A stretch of DNA of 23,899 bases from Pseudomonadota bacterium (GTDB taxonomy: Bacteria; Pseudomonadota; Alphaproteobacteria; Rhizobiales; Tepidamorphaceae): assembly GCA_023435545.1 (NCBI GenBank), contig JAEYRQ010000220.1, forward strand, positions 1 to 23,899, in the 5' to 3' direction. Shown one piece after another: positions 16,759 through 23,024 of this stretch (within the stretch, counting starts at the first letter, position 1; each line of letters begins with the position of its first letter). Position numbers and translations under genes: made by a program. Under the pieces are notes generated by a model that saw only the letters and a list, made by a program, of their open reading frames with translations, was not told the origin of the DNA and did no database searches.

Positions 16759-17525
16759 TCGGGGACAATCCAGTCCTCACGAGGCGGCGCCGGCGGATCG
16801 AAGAACCGAAAGCCGAGCAGGCCGACGAGAAAGCCCCCGATATGCGCCTCCCAGGCGATCGGCGCGTCGTCTTCGCCCCCGATACCGGTGGCGCCGAACA
16901 GGTAGTTGACCGCGAACCAGATGGCCACGAACGCAAGGACGCGGATGTCGCGGAAGGCGGCGGGCAGCGGCAGTGCCGGCTGCTTCCAGCGCGCATCCGG
17001 GTCCGGCCCCCACACAATAGCGGGGCGCTGGAAGGCGAATCGTACGGCCGCGCCCATCTGGCCGGAAATGGCGGCCGAGGCGCCGACCACCGGCGCGAAT
17101 TCGCCCCAATGGGTGAGAAGATGCGCGCAGGCACCGGCGAACGCAGCCACCGCCGAAAGCAGAAAGAACCGGGTCGTCCCGAACCGGCGCAGGACCGGCG
17201 TGCCGAACGCGACCATCCATGCGACGTTCACGCCGAGATGCATCCAGCTTCCGTGCAGCAGCGCGTAGGTCAGGAATGTCCACACATCCGCGCCGGCACC
17301 GCCGGGGAAATTCAGCCCGATCAGCGAATCAGCGATGTATCGCGCGGGCACGAAGGCGAAGGTGAACAGCAGCCACACGTCCATGTCGAATGGCAGCATC
17401 GACCGCAAAGCGTGGATTGCGGTGAGGACCGCGATGGCCGCCACCATCGCCACAGGCAGGTTGAAGATCGGCTCGCGCTCGTTTGCCAAGGGTTCCAGGG
17501 GGTTGCGCCGGAAGGGGACTGTCAA
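16737..17525 (-). CDS. Rhomboid family intramembrane serine protease
   Basis: A 262-residue polytopic membrane protein with rhomboid catalytic features: HGSWMHLGVN (His91, His96, Asn100) in the second core helix, nucleophile Ser150 in GASAAISG, and general-base His228 in EAHIGGFLVGLLG. Rhomboids cleave substrate proteins inside the lipid bilayer. A cytoplasmic N terminus (REPIFNLP) is followed by six or so helices, and the C terminus is a short soluble tail. The start is uncertain: TTG 17525 gives the longest frame but lacks a Shine-Dalgarno, and a TTG 12 codons later (17489) is equally possible; both leave the domain intact. Substrates cannot be predicted. It diverges from the PAS gene and overlaps the GDYXXLXY gene tail to tail. 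Confidence 0.9.
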   Translation of the reverse strand: MTVPFRRNPLEPLANEREPIFNLPVAMVAAIAVLTAIHALRSMLPFDMDVWLLFTFAFVPARYIADSLIGLNFPGGAGADVWTFLTYALLHGSWMHLGVNVAWMVAFGTPVLRRFGTTRFFLLSAVAAFAGACAHLLTHWGEFAPVVGASAAISGQMGAAVRFAFQRPAIVWGPDPDARWKQPALPLPAAFRDIRVLAFVAIWFAVNYLFGATGIGGEDDAPIAWEAHIGGFLVGLLGFRFFDPPAPPREDWIVPDQNSGSW

Positions 17526-17619
17526 GGGCGGGTGGCACGTAACCTGCGAACTACGGCAAAAGCAAGTAGACCGATGGGCGCACGTGCCAGCGTAGCACGG
17601 AACGGTTCAAGGGGAGACG

Positions 17620-18264
17620 ATGACGGGGACGCAGGAAGACACCAGGGGCGGGGGCGGCGTCAGTCTGAAACACGCCGTCTCGCAATTTCTATACGGATAC
17701 TGGAACCGCCTGCGTGGCGACAGGCCCGCGCCTCTGCGACGCGAAATCGAGCCTGCGGACATCGGGACTGTGCTGTCGGATACGTTCATTCTCGAGACCG
17801 CGGCCGACGACTGCTATCCGTATCGGCTGGCAGGCACACGCGTCTGTTCCGCCTTCGGCCGTGAGCTGAAGGGCGAAAACTGGCTGGACGGCTGGACTGC
17901 CCGAGACCGGGAGGCACTCGCGACACTGCTGCGCACCATCTCCAACGACGCAGCAGGGGCCGGCATTGAGATCGAGGCGGGCAACGGCCGGGGCCAGAAC
18001 GCGGCGTTCGAAATCGTCCTGCTGCCGCTGGCCAATCGCGGCCCGGGCTACACGAGAATCCTCGGCTCGTTCGCCCCGCTCGACGCACCCTATTGGCTCG
18101 GGGCAACCCCTCTGGCCGAAGCCGTGGTAACTGCCCTCCACCTGATCTGGCCCAACCGCAGCGATCCGTTCCGCGAGGATCGCCCCGGTCATCCGGTCTT
18201 CGATCGCACGATTCCCCTACGGCGACGGAGGCATTTGGCGCTCTACGATGGCGGTTTGGATTGA
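17620..18264 (+). CDS. Single-domain PAS_5 family protein
   Basis: A 214-residue soluble protein matching the alphaproteobacterial PAS_5 (formerly DUF1457) family: LYGYWNRLRGDRPAPLRREIEPADIGTVLSDTFILE, then YRLAGTRVCSAFGRELKGENWLDGW and the later strand FEIVLLPLANRGPGYTRILGSFAPL. There is no kinase, cyclase or DNA-binding part, so it is probably a sensor or adaptor. MopJ of Caulobacter, which affects CtrA-linked cell-cycle control, is the best known single-domain PAS relative I recall; orthology is not claimed. ATG 17620 has GGGGAG upstream. It is followed on the same strand by the PilZ gene after 112 bases. Confidence 0.88.
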   Translation: MTGTQEDTRGGGGVSLKHAVSQFLYGYWNRLRGDRPAPLRREIEPADIGTVLSDTFILETAADDCYPYRLAGTRVCSAFGRELKGENWLDGWTARDREALATLLRTISNDAAGAGIEIEAGNGRGQNAAFEIVLLPLANRGPGYTRILGSFAPLDAPYWLGATPLAEAVVTALHLIWPNRSDPFREDRPGHPVFDRTIPLRRRRHLALYDGGLD

Positions 18265-18290
18265 AGGCGACAGGCTTTCCTTACGGGGTG

Positions 18291-18302
18291 TTAACCAGAT
18301 TC
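18291..18302 (+). promoter_or_regulatory. TTAACC half-site next to GATTC, before the PilZ gene
   Basis: TTAACC (18291-18296) matches half of a CtrA recognition site and is one base from GATTC (18298-18302), a GANTC site of the alphaproteobacterial methylase CcrM. Both lie about 80 bases before the PilZ gene start. Only a half-site is present, since CTTA rather than TTAA stands seven bases upstream, so this is a weak candidate for cell-cycle control. Confidence 0.25.
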
Positions 18303-18376
18303 GACTAGCTTGCGGCCTCAGATATATGAGTTGAAACGCCCGCATCTCTGGGGGGCGAATCGGGAGTCTCTGGCGC

Positions 18377-18994
18377 GTGCAGCGGGAACTTCGGCCTGCG
18401 CCTCTGTCGCTGAGTGAGGAAAAGCGCCGCCATCAGCGCGTCCGCGTCAGCATCCTCGGGCGCTACATGCTACCCAGCAAGCGGGAATATCCCTGCCAGG
18501 TCATCGACATGTCCCCCGGCGGCGCCCGCTTCGTGGCGCCCGTCAACGGCGAGCCAGGTGACCGGATCGTCGCCTATCTCGACCATGTCGGGCGCATCGA
18601 AGGCACGGTGACCCGCCTCTTCGATGGTGGTTTCGCCATTGCCATCAACGCGACGGCGCGAAAACGGGACAAGCTGGCGGCGCAGCTTACCTGGCTGGCG
18701 AACCGGCATGAGCTGGGTCTGCCCGAGGATCGCCGCCACGAGAGGCTGGTGCCGCGCAATCCGTTCACCGAGCTCGTGCTCGGAGACGGCCGCAGCTACA
18801 GGTGCAAGCTCATCGATCTCTCTCTGTCCGGTGCTGCGATTGCCTGCGACGTTCATCCCTCAATCGGCACGCCTGTTGCGCTCGGCCAGGCAAGGGGCGT
18901 CGTCATCCGCCACATCGAAGGTGGCGTCGCGATCGAGTTCACCACCGTCCAATCCGTGGATACGCTCGCCGCGCAATTCGGCGAGATGGCCTGA
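18377..18994 (+). CDS. Tandem PilZ-domain protein
   Basis: A 205-residue protein with two PilZ domains and no other module. Domain 1 has RRHQR (Arg17/Arg21) and D44-M-S46-P-G-G49. Domain 2 has RRHER (Arg119/Arg123) and D147-L-S149-L-S-G152. Both therefore keep the complete RxxxR and D/NxSxxG motifs that bind cyclic di-GMP, so two binding sites are likely. With no output domain it would act by contacting a partner. GTG 18377 has GGGAG (18362-18366) ten bases upstream and leads straight into the first domain. It lies between the PAS_5 gene and the LapG-type protease gene, all on the plus strand, which suggests but does not prove a common theme of c-di-GMP and surface control. Confidence 0.92.
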   Translation: MQRELRPAPLSLSEEKRRHQRVRVSILGRYMLPSKREYPCQVIDMSPGGARFVAPVNGEPGDRIVAYLDHVGRIEGTVTRLFDGGFAIAINATARKRDKLAAQLTWLANRHELGLPEDRRHERLVPRNPFTELVLGDGRSYRCKLIDLSLSGAAIACDVHPSIGTPVALGQARGVVIRHIEGGVAIEFTTVQSVDTLAAQFGEMA

Positions 18995-19093
18995 ATCTCC
19001 GCCCGCGCCGACCTGCTGCCGTCCGATCGGCAGGGTCATCCGTGCAGCGCGATGGTTAGCGGTAGATAAATCTGAAAGATCAAATTCGCTGAA

Positions 19094-19129
19094 GTTTTGA
19101 ATAAAGAGCAGTCTGGTTTTGAATTAAAA
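19094..19129 (+). repeat. 22-bp-phased AT-rich direct repeat
   Basis: GTTTTGAATAAA (19094-19105) and GTTTTGAATTAAAA (19116-19129) repeat with a 22-bp period, about two helical turns, in the 211-bp gap before the LapG-type protease gene. The patch from about 19060 to 19140 is strikingly AT-rich for this genome. Such phasing suits two regulator molecules on one DNA face, or a promoter upstream element. The gap holds no gene. Confidence 0.45.
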
Positions 19130-19174
19130 GGCCGCTTGCGACTTTCTGGTCCCTCAAATCCTTTCTGGCATAGT

Positions 19175-19198
19175 CCCCTGTAACGATCAATACAGGGG
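19175..19198 (+). promoter_or_regulatory. Hairpin covering the protease gene Shine-Dalgarno
   Basis: CCCCTGT (19175-19181) pairs with ACAGGGG (19192-19198) around a 10-base loop. The Shine-Dalgarno GGGGG (19195-19199), six bases before ATG 19206, lies almost wholly in the 3' arm, so the folded RNA would hide it. This could make translation dependent on temperature, a protein or a small RNA; no mechanism is shown. Confidence 0.45.
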
Positions 19199-19205
19199 GC
19201 TGTCG

Positions 19206-19835
19206 ATGAACAAGACTTCCGCGATTTGCGGGGCGATGATTTGTCTGTTCATGGGATCGGCTGTTGCTTCGCCGACGCCTGGACAGGACCGGGGCCAGGC
19301 TCGCATGAGCGAGTTCGCTGCCTCGCGGCCGCCCATCGGTTACGTGCAGTTCTGCCGCCGCCAACCCGCCGATTGCCGTGTGGCCGCGATCGGCAGCCAG
19401 CGGGAGACACTGACGCCCGAGCGCTGGCGCGAGCTCGTCGCGATCAACAACCACGTGAACGCGGCCATCGAGCCGGTCACCGACATGGAGCTCTACGGTG
19501 TCGCGGAGCATTGGACCTATCCGGTCGACAAGGGCGACTGCGAGGACTACGTGCTGCTGAAGCGCAAGCTGCTGATCGAGCGTGGCTGGTCGGCGGCCAG
19601 CCTTCTGATCACCGTCGTCCGCGACGAGCGCGGCGACGGGCATGCGGTTCTCACCGCCGTCACGTCCGAAGGCGACCTGGTCCTCGACAATCAGCACGCC
19701 GAGATCCGCGCCTGGAGCGATACGCCCTATCAGTATCTGAAGCGGCAGTCGAAGACGGACCCAAGCCGCTGGGTGTCGCTGATGGACGACGCGCCACAGG
19801 GCCAAGTTCCGGTCGCCGGAATGCCGGCCCGCTGA
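19206..19835 (+). CDS. Exported BTLCP/LapG-type cysteine protease (C93)
   Basis: A 209-residue transglutaminase-like cysteine peptidase (PF06035, bacterial BTLCP family, which includes LapG). A signal peptide covers about residues 1-21 (SAICGAMICLFMGSAVA). The catalytic triad is visible as Cys112 in DKGDCEDYVLLK, His146 in DGHAVLT and Asp161 in LVLDNQ; the acidic residues around Cys112 match the calcium-binding segment of LapG. LapG cleaves surface adhesins in the periplasm under control of the c-di-GMP receptor LapD. No LapD or large adhesin gene is in this window, and many Rhizobiales carry orphan BTLCPs, so the substrate is unknown. The gene has a structured leader and its own terminator at 19903-19940, so it is probably monocistronic. 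Confidence 0.92.
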   Translation: MNKTSAICGAMICLFMGSAVASPTPGQDRGQARMSEFAASRPPIGYVQFCRRQPADCRVAAIGSQRETLTPERWRELVAINNHVNAAIEPVTDMELYGVAEHWTYPVDKGDCEDYVLLKRKLLIERGWSAASLLITVVRDERGDGHAVLTAVTSEGDLVLDNQHAEIRAWSDTPYQYLKRQSKTDPSRWVSLMDDAPQGQVPVAGMPAR

Positions 19836-19902
19836 CCAGCAAAGCGTGAGGTTTTCAGCCCGGTCGAGTCCCCCCCTCCGTCCGTCCAGACCGGGTCTGA
19901 CA

Positions 19903-19940
19903 GGAGCCGGCCCTTCCCCCGGGGCCGGCTCCACCTTTTT
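19903..19940 (+). terminator. Rho-independent terminator after the LapG-type gene
   Basis: GGAGCCGGCCC (19903-19913) pairs perfectly with GGGCCGGCTCC (19922-19932), an 11-bp GC-rich stem with an 8-base loop, followed by ACC and then TTTTT (19936-19940). It stands 68 bases after the protease stop, reads in the plus direction, and ends 13 bases before the convergent carbonic anhydrase stop. Confidence 0.88.
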
Positions 19941-19953
19941 CTGGACCGTGCGC

Positions 19954-20481
19954 TCAGAGTGGCGCAAGGCCGTCTGCAAACCTGCGGGCGTTCGCGGCGT
20001 ATCCAAGAGCGGACAGCTTCAACTGTTCCCGCTCTTCCGGCTTCAGCTCCCGGACAACCTTGGCAGGGCTGCCGACAGCCAACGTTCCGTCCGGGATCTC
20101 ACGCCCCTCCGGGACCAGCGCGTTTGCGCCAATCAGGCACTGCCGTCCGATTTTGGCACCATTCAGGATCGTCGCCCCCATGCCGACCAGCGACCCTGCT
20201 CCGATCGTGCAGCCGTGCAGGATCGCCAGATGGCCGATGGTGCAGTCTGGTCCGACGACCAGCGGAAAGCCGATGTCGGTATGGAGCATGCAGTTGTCCT
20301 GAACATTCGAGCGTTCGCCGATCTCGATCCACTCGTTGTCGCCGCGCAGGACGGCGCCGAACCAGACGTTGGCGTGGTCGAGCAGCCGGACCTTGCCAAG
20401 CACGGTCGCCGATGGGGCGATCCAGAAATTGCCCTCGGCGGGAAGCTCGGGCGAGACGCCGTCGAGCGCGTAAACAGTCAT
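19954..20481 (-). CDS. Gamma-type carbonic anhydrase family protein
   Basis: A 175-residue left-handed beta-helix protein with hexapeptide repeats throughout. Zinc ligands are in place: His67 (MLHTD), His84 and His89 (GHLAILHG). The acidic proton-shuttle loop of the archaeal Cam enzyme is absent, as in the CamH/YrdA/PaaY subgroup, so carbonic anhydrase or a related hydrolase activity are both possible. The N terminus [14 protein letters not shown] and C-terminal helix ([20 protein letters not shown]) are typical. ATG 20481 has GGAGGA (20492-20487) five bases upstream. It follows the small membrane protein gene by 68 bases on the same strand and is convergent with the LapG-type gene. Confidence 0.92.
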   Translation of the reverse strand: MTVYALDGVSPELPAEGNFWIAPSATVLGKVRLLDHANVWFGAVLRGDNEWIEIGERSNVQDNCMLHTDIGFPLVVGPDCTIGHLAILHGCTIGAGSLVGMGATILNGAKIGRQCLIGANALVPEGREIPDGTLAVGSPAKVVRELKPEEREQLKLSALGYAANARRFADGLAPL

Positions 20482-20549
20482 GGATTTCCTCCAGGCGCCG
20501 GAACCTTCGATCAGGGTTCTAGGGTGAGGACACCCGCCGGCTCAAGCTC

Positions 20550-20867
20550 TTATGCAAGCTTCTCGAGGAGATTTACGAGAAATGCCCCGGAGAAGAAGCA
20601 CCAGAGACTGGCGATGACCGCACTGGCGGCAAGGAAGGGCAGAGGCCGATGCTCAATCAGGCGTCCCCGGACGGCGTTGCGCATGAGGACGAGCGGGCCG
20701 CCAAACATCACCACGAGCACCTGTCCGAACGCACCCAGTGGCGTGCGCGGCCGGGCCTGGAAGCTGGGCTGCTCGTTGGTGAGGACGCGATAGGCGCTTA
20801 TCGCGATGCCGCCGGCTGCCAGCCCCACCAGCACAGTGTAGACGTAGATCGCGACGCTCTGGCTCAT
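20550..20867 (-). CDS. Small membrane protein, DUF6949-like
   Basis: A 105-residue protein with three hydrophobic segments, roughly residues 5-27, 46-63 and 77-98, and a basic loop MRNAVRGRLIEHR between the second and third. The pattern resembles Rhizobiales proteins grouped as DUF6949, but I assign that from memory of layout, not a search. Function is unknown. ATG 20867 has GGGAGG five bases upstream, which excludes the longer in-frame N terminus. It lies upstream of the gamma carbonic anhydrase gene on the same strand, and the two may be co-transcribed. A 235-bp divergent region separates it from the gene at 21103; that gap holds a TTAACC at 21007-21012 and nothing else I can identify. Confidence 0.8.
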   Translation of the reverse strand: MSQSVAIYVYTVLVGLAAGGIAISAYRVLTNEQPSFQARPRTPLGAFGQVLVVMFGGPLVLMRNAVRGRLIEHRPLPFLAASAVIASLWCFFSGAFLVNLLEKLA

Positions 20868-21102
20868 CTTGACCTCCCGATCCATCTCGTCTCGTACTGG
20901 CACGGGGAATCGTGCCCTGCCGGCAGCGCCGCAAGATGCATGCCGGCCGCCCGGGTGGCAGCGCAACCGGCGCGGACGCATGACACTGTAGGATGGAAAC
21001 CTTTCGTTAACCAAGGTCGCGTTCCCTTCCGGAATGTCCGAGTTAGCCGCCTTCGTCGGGAATCACCGAGGTCCTCGATGCGAAGAGGGACCTGAAGGCC
21101 GC

Positions 21103-21771
21103 GTGCCCCGGTTCGACGTGGTGGCGCTGGCGCTCGGGCTTTTGACTGCTGCGGTGCTGCTTCGCCTCGCCGTGGCCACCTACGGACAGGTCTGGGGTCC
21201 TCCCCCTCCCCCGCCCCCGCATCAGGTTGCGGTGGACCTCGGCCCGGTCACGCTGACGGTTCCGTCCAATACCATCAGGTCACTCGCTCAGACGGGGATG
21301 CCGGCTTCGTCGCTCGAATTGTTGGTGCACTGGCCAACGTTGGAAGGATACAGCGACGCGCGTGCCGATGCATTCCACAGCACCGACGACCGCTCGCCGC
21401 TGCTCTTCATATCGATCCGCCCGGCGGAGGGCCGATTCGGTCCGAACGAGCGATACGACCACGTCTACCGGCGGATTCTGGTGGATTTTCCGCGTATCGG
21501 GCCAGGTGGACTCATCGCCCAGTCATTCCGGGCCGGGTTCGGCTACGACGGAGAGACCTTGTACGTCTCGCCGATGTCGGGGCAGCCCTTTGTCGCGCGA
21601 TGCGCGGCCGAGGAGACGTCTGCGGCCACCTGCCTCGTCGAATACCGGTCCGCGCACGGTCTGGATGTCGCGTACCGGTTCCGCAGAGCGCTGCTCTCCC
21701 GCTGGAAGTCCATCGACCGCTCGCTCCGCACGCTCGTCGACGGATTCGTCGACGCGAGCACAGGCTTGTAA
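21103..21771 (+). CDS. Membrane-anchored periplasmic protein, unrecognised
   Basis: I do not recognise a family. The product is 222 residues: an N-terminal hydrophobic helix (about 3-24, RFDVVALALGLLTAAVLLRLAV) anchors it or serves as a signal sequence, then a proline run (GPPPPPPPHQ), then a soluble domain with mixed strands (VAVDLGPVTLTVPSNTIRSL; LLFISIRPAEGRF; VARCAAEE..ATCLVEYR) holding two cysteines that could pair in the periplasm. The end is helical (SRWKSIDRSLRTLVDGFV). GTG 21103 is chosen because GAAGG lies four bases upstream and the membrane segment follows directly; ATG 21034 would add 23 polar residues and lacks a Shine-Dalgarno. Its stop is 28 bases from the convergent DUF3126 gene. 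Confidence 0.78.
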   Translation: MPRFDVVALALGLLTAAVLLRLAVATYGQVWGPPPPPPPHQVAVDLGPVTLTVPSNTIRSLAQTGMPASSLELLVHWPTLEGYSDARADAFHSTDDRSPLLFISIRPAEGRFGPNERYDHVYRRILVDFPRIGPGGLIAQSFRAGFGYDGETLYVSPMSGQPFVARCAAEETSAATCLVEYRSAHGLDVAYRFRRALLSRWKSIDRSLRTLVDGFVDASTGL

Positions 21772-21799
21772 GCGGCGGCGCCGGGACGGAAGCGGAGCT

Positions 21800-22009
21800 T
21801 CAAGCCAGGTCGAATTCGAGTATTGCCATCTGGAACTGGTAGGACAGGTCCTCGTCCTCGTCATCGCGGAAGAGAATGCCAATGAACTCGTCGCCGACGT
21901 AGACCTCCGCCGAATCGTCCTTCTTCGGCCGCGCCTTCACCTTGATCGTGGGCGACTTGAACGTCTTCTGCAGATGCGCCTCGAGCTTCGCGATTTCTCG
22001 TTGTTCCAA
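21800..22009 (-). CDS. DUF3126 family protein
   Basis: A 69-residue acidic protein matching DUF3126, a small alphaproteobacterial family of unknown function: EIAKLEAHLQKTF, then IKVKARPKKDDSAEVYVGDEFIG and the end YQFQMAILEFDL. The start is TTG at 22009: the family begins with Met-Glu-x-x-Glu-Ile, which this codon reproduces (MEQREI), and no ATG lies nearby. The ribosome site is weak (AAAGG). It follows cysE by 72 bases on the same strand, an arrangement I know from other Rhizobiales, so it may be co-transcribed with cysE. Confidence 0.9.
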   Translation of the reverse strand: MEQREIAKLEAHLQKTFKSPTIKVKARPKKDDSAEVYVGDEFIGILFRDDEDEDLSYQFQMAILEFDLA

Positions 22010-22081
22010 GACGGGGCCTTTCGGTTGGGAGAAGCTTACCCGGTCCGTTTGGATTCGCCCTTGCGGACCGGAAGCGGGGTT

Positions 22082-22918
22082 CTACCCCGTCGCGTGGCGT
22101 CCGTCGATCATCAGATCCATCGAAAGTGCGGGTTCCGAGCATCCGGCTTGCCCGCCAACCTTGGCCGGCACCCCAGCGACCGTCGAATTGGGCGGCACGT
22201 CCTTGAGGACGACAGAACCCGCGGCGACCCGTGAGCAGGCGCCGACCTCGATGTTGCCGAGGATCTTGGCCCCGGCGCCGATCAGCACGCCGCGGCGGAC
22301 CTTCGGGTGGCGGTCTCCCGTTTCCTTGCCTGTACCGCCCAGCGTCACGCCGTGCAGGATCGACACCTCGTCCTCGATGACCGCCGTCTGCCCGACCACG
22401 ATCGCGTGGCCGTGGTCGATGAAAATGCCGCGCCCGATCCGGGCCGCGGGATTGATGTCCACGCTGAATTCAGCCGAGACCCGGCTCTGGAGGTAGAGCG
22501 CGAAGTCGCGGCGCCCGGTTGTCCACAGCCAGTGACTGAGGCGGTGCGCCTCGAGCGCGTGGAAGCCTTTGAAGTAGAGGAGAGGCTCGATGTAACGGCT
22601 GCATGCCGGATCGCGCTCATAGAATGCCACGATATCGGCGCGGAATGCCTCACCGATCTCCGGCTGTTCGGTCACCGCCTCCCGGAACGCGTGCAGGATC
22701 GACTGGCTCCCGAGCGCTTCGTGGGCGAGACGCGAGGCGACGCGACTGGCCACGGCTTCCTCGAGCGCATCGTGATTCAGTACCGATTCCAGGACGAATC
22801 CGGCGAGCGCCGGCTCGGTCGCGACGATTTCGTCGGCCTCTTCTCGGATGCGGGCCCAGACCGGATCGCATGTGGCGATGCGCCCGAAACGGTCGACCCG
22901 CTGCGATTCGATGACCAT
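22082..22918 (-). CDS. cysE: Serine O-acetyltransferase
   Basis: A 278-residue CysE, which acetylates L-serine with acetyl-CoA in the first step of cysteine synthesis. The N-terminal helical domain (VWARIREEADEIVATEPALAGFVLESVLNHDALEEAVASRVASRL) drives oligomerisation. The C-terminal left-handed beta helix contains DINPAARIGRGIFIDHGHAIVVGQTAVIEDEVSILHGVTLGG, with the expected catalytic Asp and His in DINPA and IDHGH. ATG 22918 is chosen because GGAGGA (22928-22923) stands four bases upstream; a GTG at 22939 and an ATG at 22930 would add seven or four residues. Upstream on the same strand is the alpha/beta hydrolase, downstream DUF3126. The 106-bp leader holds a -10-like TATGAT on the minus strand but no clear -35. 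Confidence 0.97.
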   Translation of the reverse strand: MVIESQRVDRFGRIATCDPVWARIREEADEIVATEPALAGFVLESVLNHDALEEAVASRVASRLAHEALGSQSILHAFREAVTEQPEIGEAFRADIVAFYERDPACSRYIEPLLYFKGFHALEAHRLSHWLWTTGRRDFALYLQSRVSAEFSVDINPAARIGRGIFIDHGHAIVVGQTAVIEDEVSILHGVTLGGTGKETGDRHPKVRRGVLIGAGAKILGNIEVGACSRVAAGSVVLKDVPPNSTVAGVPAKVGGQAGCSEPALSMDLMIDGRHATG

Positions 22919-23024
22919 GGCTTCCTCCATCGCCCTCACCGCTCTTGAGGCGGAACGCTATCATATCTTGGTCGGGATTAAGGAATGGAAAGAGCCTGCG
23001 GAGAAATCGTCCTCACTCCGCTGC

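Noticed and set aside
19016..19033. Small stem CTGCCG/CGGCAG after the PilZ gene as a terminator
   Set aside because: Only six base pairs and no T-run follow, so I cannot support a terminator.
22998..23021. GCGGAG/CTCCGC stem between the hydrolase and cysE
   Set aside because: A six-base stem with a 12-base loop and no T-run on the minus strand is within chance for this GC content.
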